DNA from: Lophius americanus
Lineage: Eukaryota; Chordata; Actinopteri; Lophiiformes; Lophiidae
Length of the DNA: 64,000 bases
NCBI GenBank assembly: GCA_037951165.1
Contig: JBBDHG010000014.1
Span: forward strand, 1,573,501-1,637,500
Direction: 5' to 3'
The position numbers and the translations under genes are program-made. Shown one piece after another: positions 32,430 through 45,139 of this stretch. Positions within the stretch are counted from its first letter, which is position 1; each line of letters starts with the position of its first letter. The notes beneath the pieces are model-generated. The model saw only the letters and a program-made list of their open reading frames with translations. It was not told the DNA's origin and did not search any database.

Positions 32430-33480
32430 AGGGGTTTAGTGATCATGATGGAGTGGCTTCAGTATGGAAAAGCAAAATTCACAAAGCTGGGCCTTAAGTA
32501 TTGTATCAAAGGTCAAACAAAAACATTTTGTGACATCGATTTTGTTGGATATAGAGATGGTTGTATGAAATCAAGTATTGGCCATGAAAGATGTTGAAAA
32601 AGGCCTTGCAATTTTTTCACTGAATTATTTCTCTCTGTCGGATGAACATTTCCCAGTGAGAGAGTTCACAGTGAGGCATAAAAAAGCATCATGGATTGAT
32701 GAAAACGACGGATTGTATGCAAAACTGAGATGACAAGTTGAAAAAAGCTACGATAGATGGAGAGGAAACTGAAAAGTGGCAAATAAAAAGTGCCAAATGC
32801 GTTTTTTAAATGATTGTAAAAATGAAGTTACGAAGCTAAATATCATTTAAAAAACGAACATATAATCAAAATATGATTCAAGGGAGCAAGAATGACAGCT
32901 ATAAAATTTGGAAAACCTTGAACGAGGTAATGTGTAGTCTTTTCTTAGAACATAATGGAATTTTCCCAACAAAAGAAAATTACATTGGAAATCATTTAAG
33001 CAATCATTTAGAAAAGTATTTAGATTAATGAAGGGGATGGATCCAGGTGGCAGTGATAACATGTCATCCCAAATAACATCAAATTCTATCTTGAAAAATA
33101 AACAGTGTGTTTTTCATTTCAACTAACATTCAAAGGGTAGAAAAACTATTCACTGAGCTAAATAACGGTCAACAAGGCTTGGACAATTTGGATGGCAAGT
33201 TACTTAAAGTTGTCTCAAAAATAATGTAATCTCACATATGTCATATTTTCAATAGCAGGCCCATTAGTATTCTTAGTCAATAGGTTTTTTCTTTACTTCA
33301 GCTCAAGTTATTGTTAATACAATTAATCTGGATGAGTAGTTATTTATCCAATAGGACACAATCAGCATTTTCTAATAGTTTTTTTTCCTCCCCTAAATGC
33401 TTACATTATAGTGTTGACCAATGGAGCTGCCTTGGGCCTCTACGTTTCTCAATATTTATATCCTTGAAAGAGGAATATTA
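32430..33480 (+). mobile_element. L2-like LINE fragment (endonuclease end and reverse transcriptase)
   Basis: In broken frames it reads SDHDGV (endonuclease end), HKAGPKVLYQRS, then HKKASWIDEN, KIWKTLNE, ELNNGQQGLDNLDGKLLK, SRPISILS, and SYLSNRTQSAFSN with SVDQWSCLGPLRFSIF. These match, in order, the L2/CR1-type ORF as I know it (WID-E, DNLDGKLL, YLSNR, GSxLGPLLFxIF). The FADD/YADD part is missing. Multiple frameshifts and deletions. Its 3' end may be the piece at 35395. Confidence 0.75.
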
Positions 33481-35394
33481 TGGAATCATCGCTGCGTCTG
33501 CTGCATCCAAATCAGATCCTTCGTATTTGCGCAATACCTCAGAAACGTCTTAAAATATCATCTGCAAATTTTATACCCACATAGATGGTAGTGCAAGTAC
33601 GACTTTGTTGATTTTGAGAAAGTTCGATTGTATAATTGCACTGTCCATCAGGTGTGAGGTGGAATACTGACAGAAAACATACCAGTCTCTCGTGGTGAAG
33701 AGATGAGAACAGGTTGGCATGAATTCGTTGAATGTCTTTTGGAACATCTGTTACAGCAAACAATCAAATCGTCTTGTGTGGCTAATATCCCCCCCCCCCC
33801 CAAAGAAACCAAACAAAAAAATAACAAATCATAACAGATCCCATGCAGCTGCACAACAGGAAACAATTATTTCAAGTAGCCAACCAACCTCTCGGTTCAA
33901 TTGCCTTTTCAGATCTTAAGAATGGCTTGTTATTAATCCATTACTACTTACACAAGCTTTGTTGTAGTTTCACATCAGATGATCATTTAATATATTAAAA
34001 CATATTGTATTTAGGTCCGGTTCTTTCATTTCAGCGTCTATAGCATGTTATAATATTTGTTATATATGCTAGATAATTCCAGATTTATTATTTTCACTTA
34101 ATTTATAGGAAGTAAAAACCCTGTGTTTGTATAAAACAATACATGAATACATATTTATTTACTTATGTTTAGTCAATTGCCCCTATATCTGGCTATGAAA
34201 TAGCTTTAAGTTTAAAATTGTGCTCAGCTAGGGATCCCATTTGTTTGTAATTGTAATATTAGCAGACTCTGGTTCTGAAAAATAAAGGACCACCGATTAA
34301 CATGCTTTTGTATGCAATGTAGCTTATTACTCTGTTTTAATGAATTATTAATACATTATCAATAAATAATGTAAATTCTGCAGGCTGTGCACAAGTATTA
34401 ACCGTATGCTGTGATCACCTCTACTCATATATTTGCCCCCCCAGCCAATCCATTAAAATATTACTAGGACTGCCCCTGCTCTGAGTTCTGGTCAATATAG
34501 AAGAGGAGTTTGAGGAGTTACCAATTTTCTAATTTGTGTTAGAATTGTAATAATGATCAACTAAGTTTGTTGGAGTTGGGCCCCCCTCTAGCCTATTAGC
34601 AGGCAGGTTTCGTCCTGAAGACACAAATCCCACGGTCAGGGGTGGGAGATCGGGAGGCGTAGCACAGCAGGTGATTGAACGATAAGAACGTGATCTGAAA
34701 CGCTCCAAACTCAACTTGGGCTTCCCCTGACGTGACCGAGCCCTGAACATATTGTATTTCAAAAATATTTGTCCGATCCCGGCACGTCCCGTCGGGACCA
34801 TTCGGGCTTTGTACAGATATGCACACCCTGATAGAGATGATATGACGGGAGGGAATGAAACTTTCAGACTCTCTGAACACGGTGATTAGGCCAGCGGGTC
34901 GCTGCAAGTAGGTCGATATATACCCAGATGGTCTACTCTGCAGGCAAGAACCTTTCTGCTCACAAACTAGAGGGGCTATCACCCCTACCAACATAATTGA
35001 CCTAGACATTGACATTGTTAAAATTAAGATGATGTGCAGCGTGAGCAATAGGTAATCGATCAGCTTTATCATTATTCACTTTTTTTTTGATTGGTGCATG
35101 CGCAATCCCATCATATTCAAGATGCTGCGAAAAATTCATGCTGATTCCTCCAATCATTTCTGAGTTATTGCCAACCTTGTAATCCACTGAAAACTCCAAC
35201 AAACTCGATCGGTATCTCTCAAATACTCTGTAGCCAGTCGTCTCTTGCGCATTCTACTTCAGCATCTCTGTTCAGCCCAATGATTGTCTGTTTTTGCTTG
35301 TTTTTTTGCTAAAAAAATCTGTTTTTAGCAACAGACTAAAAAACAAATATTTCTGGGCGGGCAGGTAGTAACAAAAACCCTGAAAAAATGCAGA
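33481..35394. other. Unassigned sequence within or after the L2-like LINE
   Basis: Contains a 13-base C-tract (33789-33801), then AT-rich text, then a GC-richer island (about 34560-34990) with a 158-codon minus frame. It may be a later insertion separating L2 body and tail. No confident family. Confidence 0.4.
33789..33801. repeat. Homopolymer C tract (13 bp)
   Basis: A run of 13 C followed by AAAG. Prone to slippage and sequencing error. Confidence 0.9.
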
Positions 35395-35675
35395 ATATAT
35401 ATCTGTGATGTTTAGAGATTTTACAATGTGCAATAAGTTACCAATTACTATAACTGAAGCAGGTATTAAGGCAACATTCGAGAGACTGCTTGAAAAACAC
35501 ATCAGCAATCACCCTAGTATTCATTTTGTGAGATTTATATGTAATGTTTTTGAAGATGTTTATGTTGAGACTTACTGTATACGTCTTTTTCTTTTATATG
35601 TTCTGTGAGGACCCTAGGAAAAGAGGCTGCTACCCTTAGTGGCAGCTAAGTGGGATCCAAATCAATAAACAATAA
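35395..35675 (+). mobile_element. L2-like LINE 3' end
   Basis: Reads MFRDFTMCNKLPITITEAG and IKATFERLLEKHISN, like the last conserved block of L2 ORF2 (W-N-x-LP...F...L). It is followed by AGGACCCTAGGAAAAGAGGC, AGTGGCAGCTAAGTGGGATC and CAAATCAATAAACAATAAAC, the usual tail of this LINE type in fish. Confidence 0.65.
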
Positions 35676-35682
35676 ACAGCAG

Positions 35683-35740
35683 TTAATAATAATAATAATA
35701 CATTTAATTTATAATGCACTTTACATTTGACTTTATAACA
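35683..35740 (-). mobile_element. Reverse LINE tail remnant
   Basis: TAATAATAATAATA followed by CATTTAATTTATAATGCAC is the reverse of the TAAAGTGC...TAAATTA(TTA)n tail seen at 14085. About 60 bp only. Confidence 0.5.
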
Positions 35741-36054
35741 AAAAACGGACCCAAAAATATTTACCACAAACACGTAAAACACACGTAAAACAATACAATC
35801 ATCTGCTGGCTTAATCATATTAATGATATTCTGCATGATAAATGTCAAGTAGTAAAATTCAAGTTTAACGTTGAATATTAAGTGAAACTCCTCCCAGCTA
35901 GAGCGTCATGCGAAGGGGCAGAGAAAATAAACAAGTAAAAATACACTTTAAACAGCATTATCACGGTCTGGCTATTCCAGATTAATGACTAATTTTCCGC
36001 GTGATGAATGAAACAGTAAATTTATAATACATGTGAAACTCCGCCGGCTTTCTC

Positions 36055-36201
36055 ACTGTACGTGACGTCAGGGGAAATGCATCCATTGGGCGGCATGACC
36101 CGGAAGTGTGCGTTGGAAAGCGGGTGGTGCCGTTTTTTTTTAACTTCCGGTGTGCTCGAGCTCTCACGAGCAGCGAAGGCAGACAAACAGCGAATAATGA
36201 A
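36055..36201 (+). promoter_or_regulatory. csnk1g1: Probable csnk1g1 promoter and non-coding first exon
   Basis: A compact cluster: TGACGTCA (perfect CRE, 36063-36070), CCATTGG (reverse CCAAT box, 36084-36090), ACCCGGAAGTG (ETS, 36098-36108) and AACTTCCGG (reverse ETS, 36142-36150). No TATA box. A GTAAGC donor follows at 36202, so a 5' UTR exon of about 50-100 nt ending at 36201 is likely. Assignment to csnk1g1 is by position and orientation; the next coding exon is 11 kb downstream. No transcript evidence. Confidence 0.55.
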
Positions 36202-37662
36202 GTAAGCGTTCCCGCTGTTAGCCTTAAACATCGGGAACAAGTAACTAAAAATGTTCTGTTAGGTTACAGATTTTTTTTTTTTTTTATTGCATTTGGCGTG
36301 AACTATACACAAATCTTCTGGATTTATTACAAAGAAGGTGAGTCTGTTGTGCTAGTTTGGCAAGCACTAACAAAGCAACATTTGATTGAAGGAAACATTT
36401 GATGCTTGTTGGCTAACATTTTCACTGCTAACGGAGCTAATTTCCTTGTTGCGCTCCAGCTGTCACTTAGCCATCAGTGGGGAAAGCTACTCGAAGACTA
36501 TATCTGGTTCTTTATTTATAGTATACGAATTAACCCCAAAATAATATGGATTAAAAAAATAAAATTGTTTTGCGATTATATTTTAAGCCAAACCAGTTAC
36601 CTTGGCTAAATACCATTTGCAAACATTACCCTTGTTACTGGCAAGTCAGGTTGTTTGTTAACTGGAAAGCTAACGGGTAACGTTAATTCACCCATCAAAT
36701 CGATATGACCATTAGCGATGTTACACTGCTAAGGCAGAGTGTGACCTCAAACTGTTAGCGTGAAACCGACAACTCGATCCTATATTTTGACTCAACCTGA
36801 GGCCTGTTTACAAAGACTCCATCAAATCTATATTAGCTTCAGCTGTGTGTAACCAACCCTTCATCGTATGACATGCATTATTTCAGTTTCTAATCGCTGG
36901 ATTAAGAAGGCACTGACTGAATGGCCCAGAATCTGCAATTTGTGATTTGACTAAGAACTTTCTCAAGACAGGAATCAGTTTGAAAATAACGCTTAGCTAA
37001 CTGTTACATTAACCTGTTTAAAATGTGATTTTTTCCAAGTGCAGATGTAAGGTGCAATTTCACGTTTCTGGCAAAAATAGATATGTAAATTTGCCTTGCT
37101 CAACTACATGGTGTAGTTGAGCAAAGAATAATACTCTAAATGCTTTGCCTAAATAATACGGTCGTATGTATCTATTTCTGAAGTTGGTATTTGTCACTAA
37201 CTGCCCAAACGATGTATATATTGCATGTATATTCATATATATCTTCATCTATCATATATCATCTTTTGAAATAGTCATACTTAAGGAAATGCCTTTAGAA
37301 ATAATTTAGTTTCTATGATTGGTGACCATTGTTTGGTTAGATTTTTTTTTTTTTTTGTCAAAAGTATTACATAACAATCATTTTACAGATTTTCACAAAA
37401 CTTAGTGGAAGTATTAGACAGGTAAACAACCCATTACGTTTTGGTGAAGATCCAGCTGAAGGTACAGATCCGGCTTTCATAAACCTTCGTAGGGGGACAG
37501 ATGTTCATAGATTGGGTGATTATAAGAGTCATGTGTAGGATTATTTGTCATAACAACTATCAAGTAATTGTTACAACGATTTGAGAAATTTAAGCTGTAT
37601 TTATCATATACAGTTATAATAAACTGTATGTTATAAACTAAACCTAAATACTAATTGTAAAT

Positions 37663-37745
37663 GGTATGTTTATCACATACTATTTAGGTATGTTTATCAC
37701 ATACTATTTAGGTATGTGATAAACTATGCATAGTTTATCACATAC
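37663..37745. repeat. Two 24-bp direct repeats followed by a 34-bp perfect palindrome
   Basis: GGTATGTTTATCACATACTA plus TTTA repeats exactly at 37663-37686 and 37687-37710. It is then followed by a perfect palindrome at 37712-37745 centred on TATGCATA, with arms GTATGTGATAAACTATG. The words TTTATCACATAC occur in all three units. Probably a snap-back duplication in AT-rich DNA. Confidence 0.9.
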
Positions 37746-38049
37746 ATATAGAATGTGATTAAAAATACAACATAGTGAATATACTTTTAATTTGAGCCAT
37801 CCTTTAAGAGCACTGGGCAAACCCTTGTTCTTGATCTTGTTCAAGGAACTGAACAACATGTAGATTTTAAAGGCAGTGATCGAACCACTAATATTCTGTT
37901 TGGGAAATGAATTGGAGTAAGGGTCGTGGGTGCCCAAGAAAAATCTTGTCAGGTAGAGTGGGCTAGCTCATGTTTTTCTGATCCCCCAGAAGAGCTACTG
38001 TAGCAGATTGCTGACAAAATGTAATGATGGTCCTGAGGGTATGGTGTGA

Positions 38050-39200
38050 GAACTACAGGTGTAAATCACCAGGTCCATCACAATACGATATTATATCGAT
38101 TATTTGGACAACAATAGCATATTTGTTGATATCACAAAGTTTGCCACGATACGATTATGAATCGATCCAATTCAGGGGCCTGCAACCATTTCAGATTATA
38201 TAATGTTATAATGTATATTATGTACCTATTTAACAAAATTGGTTGCATTTTACCTTAAGAAAGAAAAAATTATTCAGCAATGTGTTAATGCATGTTTTTA
38301 AAGTTTTATAGCTGAAATGACTAATATTCTACATCTAATAATAATAAAAAATAATAATAACAAAAGGAACAAAGACCTGTGTTTCACTTTAAAGTGACAC
38401 ATTTTTTATGTTTGATAAAAGATTTTTTTGCTTATCAGTTAACATTAAGGACATTGAGAACACAACTCTACATGTATTTTTCCTGACATTGTATTTACAC
38501 AGTTCTGAATGGTGCTGTGCTCAGTGGTTTGGAGGGGTTAATCTCTGAATGTTTTCTATCCTAGAGAAACAAAACATCAACAAAGAGCGTGGGTGTCCTG
38601 TAAATAGTCATAATAATAATAATAGCTCAAAATTTATGTCTCATGGACAATTTTTTCGCAGTGACTAATTTGTGTTATGTTAGAACTCATCCTCATTAAC
38701 AAGCGCTTTTTGCTTTAAAAGTTTTTTTTTTTTTAAATAGTTTGTATTTGTACGTACTCGTTTGTTGTTTGATTATGGTCACGCCGTCAGTGCTCACTAC
38801 GTAAGCATGTATATGGCAATTCCCAAAATATGTTACAGTTAAGCTAACGGATGAAGCCGCAATTTGTTTTTTACATTCAGACTGCACCTGGAAGCCTTTT
38901 ATCTCTCATTTGAAGAACGGGTTATCCGCCAAAACGAAGTTCAGGGAGAGCAGATTAAAAGGACAAAATTTAACTGCAGCCTCCGGCTGTTCCCATTGGT
39001 CCGCAGGTCGGTGTTGTGATACGAAAGGGAGCCTGTGTATGGGAAACACTGCAGGCGTGCAATGGTAGTAATTTCAGAAGAAAGGTGTATCTTAAAAACA
39101 ACAATATACATTGATATTTTGACTTTCCATATATTGATTGGACCGGGGTTCAACTAACTGATAAACCGATCTGGATTGATGAAGCGTAAGACGTCTAGTG
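38050..39200 (+). mobile_element. hAT-like element, copy 1
   Basis: Left end AGGTGTAAATCACCAGGTCC is followed by ATACGATATTATATCGATT. Interior words such as CATTCAGACTGCACCTGG and TCTCTCATTTGAAGAACGGG recur, inverted, in the copy at 49880. The right end, read in reverse, is ACTAGACGTCTTACGCTTCA then TCAATCC, matching the left end of the other copy. No transposase ORF survives. Strand assigned by comparison with the 45140 element. Confidence 0.65.
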
Positions 39201-39559
39201 AAAACACACAGTGCATCACCGAGCTGTTTTGTGACGATACCGTAGAGGGGAGTTCATTTCCATTATAACCATTCAGTTGAAAGCTACAGGAGTGTATTAA
39301 TGTGTAGCTGGAACCCAATTCTATGTGGGAAAGTCAGCTCACTTAGGGGTGCCCTGTCATTGCTTGTATCTACCCACATTCCTTTAGGAATAGTCCAGCC
39401 CTTTGACATCACATTTTCGAGATTTTTCTTCCGGTTACGTAGGAACAACTGTATAGACCCTTTTCAGAGCTCAATCAATGACTTTGTTGGGGGAATCATT
39501 TGACTTTAATTTTAATGGAAGCACGTAGAGCGGGGTGATTCTGGCTAAAATGGGAATCC

Positions 39560-42285
39560 GGGTGTGTCATCTGGACAGAGGAAAGAACATAAAGTTATTT
39601 GCTGGTGGAATGAGGAGGTACAGTAGAGTATACACAGGAAATGGTTAGCGAAGAAGTGTAATAGTATGAGAGATGAAGAAAGTTGGCGAATGTACAAGGA
39701 GATGTAGCGTAATACTAATGCTACTATGTATTGTATTGGCAAGACAGGGATCGAGATCGGAAGGTTGTACAGCTGTTTGGGGTGATTAAGGATAGAGATG
39801 GACATGTACTTACAAAGTCAAGAGAGGGAAAATCTGGTCCAGATGACATACTGGTGGAGGTGTGGTGGTGTCTCGGCGAGATGGTAGTGGAGTATCTAAC
39901 AAGAATGCTCAACACTATCTTGGAGAGTGACAGAATGCCTGAGGAATGGAGGAAAAGTATATTGGTGAAGATTATCAAAAACAAGGGTGATGTGCAGAGC
40001 TGAAGCAACTACAGGGGTATGAAGCTGATGAGCCACACAATGAAGACGAAGGAAAAAAGTACAGAGAAAGTCAGAAGGAATTGTATTGTTTCTTTGTGGA
40101 TTAAGAAAAGCGTACGACAGAGTGCAGAGGGAGGAATTATGGGATTGTATGAGGAAGTATGGATTGACAGAGAAGTACGTCAAAGCGGTACAGGATATGC
40201 ATGAGAGCAGTATGTCAGCAGTGAGGTGTGCAGTACGAGTGACGGATGGGTTCAAGGAGGAGGGGTAACTGCATCAAGGATTAATCTGCACCCCGTCTCT
40301 ATTGCCATGGTGATGAATAGGCTGACTGATGAAGTCAGACAGGAGTCTACATGGACTACGTTGTTTGCGGATGACATTATGATCTGTATTGTTAGCAGGG
40401 ATGAGTTGGAGATAAACCTGAAGAGGTGGTGGTGCGCGCTGGAGAGAAGAGGAATGAAGATAAGTCGCAGCCAATTAGAATATACAGTGTCGTGAAAAAG
40501 TATTTGGCCCCTTCCTGATTTCTGACTTTTTTGCATATTTGTCAGACTTACATGTTTCAGATCATCCAACCAATTGTAATATGAGACAAAGATAACCAGA
40601 CTAAAGGCAAAATGCAGTTTTTAAATGATTTAATTTATTAAGTAAAAAAAAACCCACATGACCCTAGGTGAAAAAGTAATTGTCCCCCTTGCTAAATCAT
40701 GAATTAACTATGATAAACCATGGTTTTTGGAAAGCTGAGTTCCATTTCCCTGGCTGCAGCCAGACCTGATTACTGCCAGACCTTTTAAATCAAGAAATCA
40801 CTTAAATAGAACCTGTCAGAGGTAGATTAAAAGAACTCAAAAAGCAACACATCATGCAGAGATCCAAAAAATTTCAAAAACAGATGAGAAACAACTTAAT
40901 TTAAATCAGTTAGTCTGGAAAGGGTTACAAAACCATTTCTAAGGCTTTGGGACTCCATCAAACAACTGTCAGAGCCATAACCTGCAAATGGAGAAAACTG
41001 GGAACAGTGGTGAAACTTCCCAGGAGTGTCGGCCTACCACAATTACTCCAAGAGTGCATCAACGATACATCCAGGGGGTCACAAAAGATCCCAGAACAAC
41101 ATCTAAATAACTGCAGGCCTCAGTTAAGGTTAATGTTCATGACTCAACCATAAGAAAGAGAGTGGGCAAAAATGGCATCCATGGGAGAGTTCCCATGCGA
41201 AAACCACTGCTGACCAAAAAGAAGAACGACCGGAGAACGTCCGGCCATCAGTTTGTGACCTCAAGCTCAAGCGCACTTGGGTTATGCAGCAGGAGAGCGA
41301 CCCAAAAACACAACAGCAAGTCCACCTATGAATGGCTTAAAACAAAAAAATTAAGGTTTTCCAGTGGCCTAGTCGAAGTCCGGACTTAAATCCGATTGAG
41401 ATGCTGTGGTGTGAACTTAAACAGGCAGTTCATGCTTGAAAACCCTCCAATGTGGCTGAGTTAAAATAATTCTGCAAAGAAGAGTGGGCCAAAATTCCTC
41501 AACAGCGATGCGGAAGACTTATTAGTTGTCGCAAACGCTTGATTGCAGTTATTGCTGCCGGCGGTGGCACAATTAGGTTTAGTTGGCAATTACTTTTTCA
41601 CATAGGGTCAGACAGGTTTTGATTTTTTTTTTTTACTTAATAAAAAAAAAAATTTAATGACTGCATTTTGTCTTTACTCGTATTATCTTTTGCTCATATG
41701 AAAATTGGTTTGATGATCTGAAACATTTAATTGTGACAAATATGCAAAAAATTCAGAAAGGGGGATATACTTTTACATGGAACTGTATATGTGTGTGTGA
41801 CTGAAAGGGAAGCAGATGGAAGGGTGAGGATGCAAGGAATAGAGGTGAAGAGGGTGCAGGACTTTAAGTACTTGGGGTCAACTATTCAGAGTAACAGGGA
41901 TTGTGGAAAAGAGGTGAAGGAGCGAATGTAGGCAGAGTATAGTGAACAGAGAGTTGTCTGTGACAGAAGAGTAGCAGCAAGAGTGAAGGGAAAGGTTTAC
42001 AAGATGGTAGTGATAACAGCTCTGCTCTCTGGTCTAGAGATGGTGGCACTGACCAAAAGACTGGAGATAGAGTTGAAGATGTTGAGATATTATTTGGAAG
42101 AGACGATGATGGGCAGGATTAGAAAAAGCATCTCAGAGGGACAGCCCAGGTTAGACATCTTGGAGTCCAAGTAAGAGTAGCCAGATTTAGATGGTTTGGA
42201 CCTTTTGAATAGGAGGGATAGACTAATGATGTTTGTGGATTTAGTGAGAAAAGATATTCAGTTCGTGAAATAGATATTTTTCATT
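39560..42285 (+). mobile_element. RTE-like LINE, interrupted by a Tc1 element
   Basis: Sense-strand frames read RDRKVVQLFGVIKDRDGHVL, GPDDILVEVWWCLGE, LESDRMPEEWRKSILVKI and KNKGDVQ..NYRGMKLMSHTMK, then LRKAYDRVQREELWDCMRKY, RLTDEVRQESTWTTLFADDI (RT catalytic F-A-D-D) and WWCALERRGMKISRSQLEY. After the inserted Tc1 (40485-41785) it resumes with VQDFKYLGSTIQSN and VKGKVYKMVVITALLSGLE. Endonuclease and parts of RT are deleted, and frameshifts abound. I place it near RTE from memory; the clade is uncertain. A minus-strand relative lies at 12105. Confidence 0.8.
40485..41785 (+). mobile_element. Tc1-like transposon nested in the LINE, long terminal inverted repeats
   Basis: Flanked by TA on both sides (40483-40484 and 41786-41787). 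Left end CAGTGTCGTGAAAAAGTATT; right end, in reverse, CAGTTCCATGTAAAAGTATA. Similarity between the ends continues inward for about 165 bp (shared TTTGCATATTTGTCA, TGTTTCAGATCATC, AAAATGCAGT words). The plus strand holds transposase remnants: LGLHQTTVRAITCKWRKLG, then [19 protein letters not shown] and a DLNPIEM-equivalent region near 41385-41415. Broken by stops and frameshifts. Confidence 0.88.
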
Positions 42286-42925
42286 AGTGAGTGAATATGT
42301 CTGTACACCCATGTACGGATGTTTTGTACTCTATGAATTGATGGAATAGGATGTTTATGGATAATCTAATTTCCCCCCAGTTATACTCATGAGAGCTTAT
42401 TTAAAGGAGAGGGGCAGCTGTTGGCTGGCACAGCCGCAGTAGGAGTTTGCACTGTTGGCAGACCCCCTCTCAAGATAATCTTTTCACTGAAGGTTAATCA
42501 CTCCACTCGGAGTGTTTATACTACTGTAAGAAAAGGAAATATGTCTAAAGATATGTCACTTTGCTGGATATTAATATCCTAGAGTCCACTAGAATCCAGT
42601 TTATCAGATATTTTCACAGGAATATCTTTTGAATCTAATGAGTATTGCACATTTTCAATGTCACCTTGCTGTGCTACTGAAGGGATTGAATAGCACTTGT
42701 GTTAAAATCTGTCCACCCATTTCCGTGATTCCACTTTGCTGAAATGTTTTTGATTGGCAGCATCAGCAAACAAACCTTTTAGCTTCTATTTATTCAGTAA
42801 ATCATATCAGCTATGATTTGTGCCTGTTTACTAGAAATGTATTTATTAGACAGTTGTGCTTTGGTGTGTCTCCATAATTACTCCACACTTGAGATGGATT
42901 TTATAAAATGAGTGTGAAAATAAAC

Positions 42926-42990
42926 CTATCAGTCATAACATTATAACCACTGACAGGTGAAGTGAATAACATTGATTGATCTTTGTTGCA
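42926..42990 (+). mobile_element. Tc1-like terminal fragment
   Basis: CTATCAGTCATAACATTATA followed by ACCACTGACAGGTGAAGTGA is the best preserved left terminus of this Tc1-like family in the window. Nothing downstream is retained. Confidence 0.7.
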
Positions 42991-45139
42991 CCTCTAGCTA
43001 TATTATTTGACAAAATTCTGCAAAAACCCCAGTGCTTCATAAATTCCAGTCAGACTACAACTCATTAAATAAAATAGTCTGATAGATATTTCAGCAGAGA
43101 GAAAATGATGACACATACGTGAGCTCAGCAGTTTAGATGTGAGATCAGATCAGTTACTGTCTGCAGACTGAAGTTAAACAGCATCTTCAGTAATATGACA
43201 CAGCATTTGTTCATGCAGAGTGACGAGGAAAGAAAAGTGTCAACCAATGGGATATCATTGCAGCAGATAAATGCAGCTTGGGCAGAATTACATTAATCCC
43301 ACTCGGTAGAGGGAGGTTAGCAAATTAATAAAACTATACAGCAATTTTTACAAAGCTAAATGAGAAGGAGTTTAATGTACAAATTGTTGTATTTTGTATG
43401 TTTTGTGTGTAATGTGAAACATGTAAGTTAATGTATGCAATTCCATATGTTAGTAATTTTTAAACCAAAACTACATGTTGTGATGCAAACGAGCACTATC
43501 AAACATGAGGCTGTTGTGTTAATAATATGTACAACCATTTATCGAACAGCTATGTTCACCACTTTTATACTGTAGTCCAGCACTAACCTGAAATATTCCC
43601 TTTAAAACTCTACTATTTCATTCAAACTATGCAGCGTCAATATGCTAACTTCAAGTGTACATTTCTCGGCCCAAATTAGCACAATCCACTATTGGCAGGA
43701 GTCTGGGAATTGGGAGTGAGTTCTCTTTTAAGACGGTCTGTGAATGATCTAATAACAAATTTCTGGTAATCATGCAGAATGTTCTTACAAGGTAGTAAGC
43801 AAAGGATAATTATGATTAGACGTTTGACTTATCCAAAGAGAGAAGGCTTTTCTGCAGAAAAGCTTTAAATCGATCCTGTAAAACCATCATGTACATGTTT
43901 TTGCAATGCAAGGCTCCTCAAGCATATAAAATATTTTGCATAACTATAATGTTGCAATAAAAACTTGAGGAAACAGAAGGTTCAAGACTTTGTTTACAAG
44001 ATTTACAAGGTGCGGCATAATCCTGGCATATAGGAGTTGTGGCTCTTGGAACTAGGAAATCGGTGAGGACAGGACTGGAAGAATGGACTAGACAGAGCTT
44101 GAGTGTGTTTGTTATCCTTTGTCCACCATCTTCCATCAAGACAAACACCCAGTGAAATCATTCAAACACTGGTGCACAGTGGATTAAAGTGGCGCACTAA
44201 TGATTACATACGCACCCTGCACTTTTGCATTTTATCGTGGGTCTTAGCTGTAAACATGCTTTATATCCATGTTTTTCCATTCTTGGTTTTATGTAATAAC
44301 AACAGTACACAGTTGCCCTTGAGAGCAAACTAGCCGTCTTTGATGCTGAGATCTGCAGGCAATACTGAGTGTGAGTCATTCATTTGCCCACACACAAATA
44401 CTTTTCAGCAACAGCCTTTCCATGCTGTGAGTAACAGCATTGTCAAGAAAACATTAGTAGCTGGGTTTTATTTTGAAATTAACAGTTTTTAAACGCGATA
44501 TATGGAAAATGTTTCTAAAGTTGTGAAAATCTGTGGAATCAGTAATCGCCTCATTTACACTTCAGTAGACCTGTCTTGCTGTAGCTTTATTGAAGTCCCT
44601 AAAGTAGCTGGCAGTTGATAAATGGGAAATCTTGTCAGTGATTTCTAAATCACTCACCAATCTTTATGATTTGGAATCCCACATCTTAATACTTGCATAA
44701 TAGTTGCCCATGGTAGAGTGGATTAGGTTGAACCAAAAATTAATTTTCTGAAATTGAAAAAGCATCTATATCCAGTAGTTAAGTTATAGTATTGTCGCAA
44801 GCAGACATAGCTTTAGATAACTCTTCACATAATATTCCGTGTTGACATTGTCCGCTACATTATAGCTGTGAGCAGTGGAGAGTCTCGGATCTTTCATGAT
44901 CACAAACTATGACTTAAGGAATGTGTTGATGCTCAGACAGGTTGCTGTGTTTTCTGTGATCAGTGTTGTTCGGTAACTATGTCTTTAACCCTGCAACTCT
45001 ATGACAGTAAGCCAGTTCTGTCCTCTGAAAATTTTTGGATTTTTTTCAAGAGTTGGCTAAACTATTGAAAAAGATTTTAAAGCCTCTTACAATTGTCTAC
45101 CTATAAAGCAATGTAGGTGCCCCACCAGGTCTCACTGTT

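Noticed and set aside
24116..36050. snx22 and ppib genes expected between snx1 and csnk1g1
   Set aside because: I looked for PX and cyclophilin motifs on both strands and saw none. The interval is repeats plus one unidentified locus.
39724..40569. Minus-strand frames of 94-119 codons opposite the LINE
   Set aside because: They are antisense shadows of the RTE-like LINE, whose sense frames carry the conserved RT motifs.
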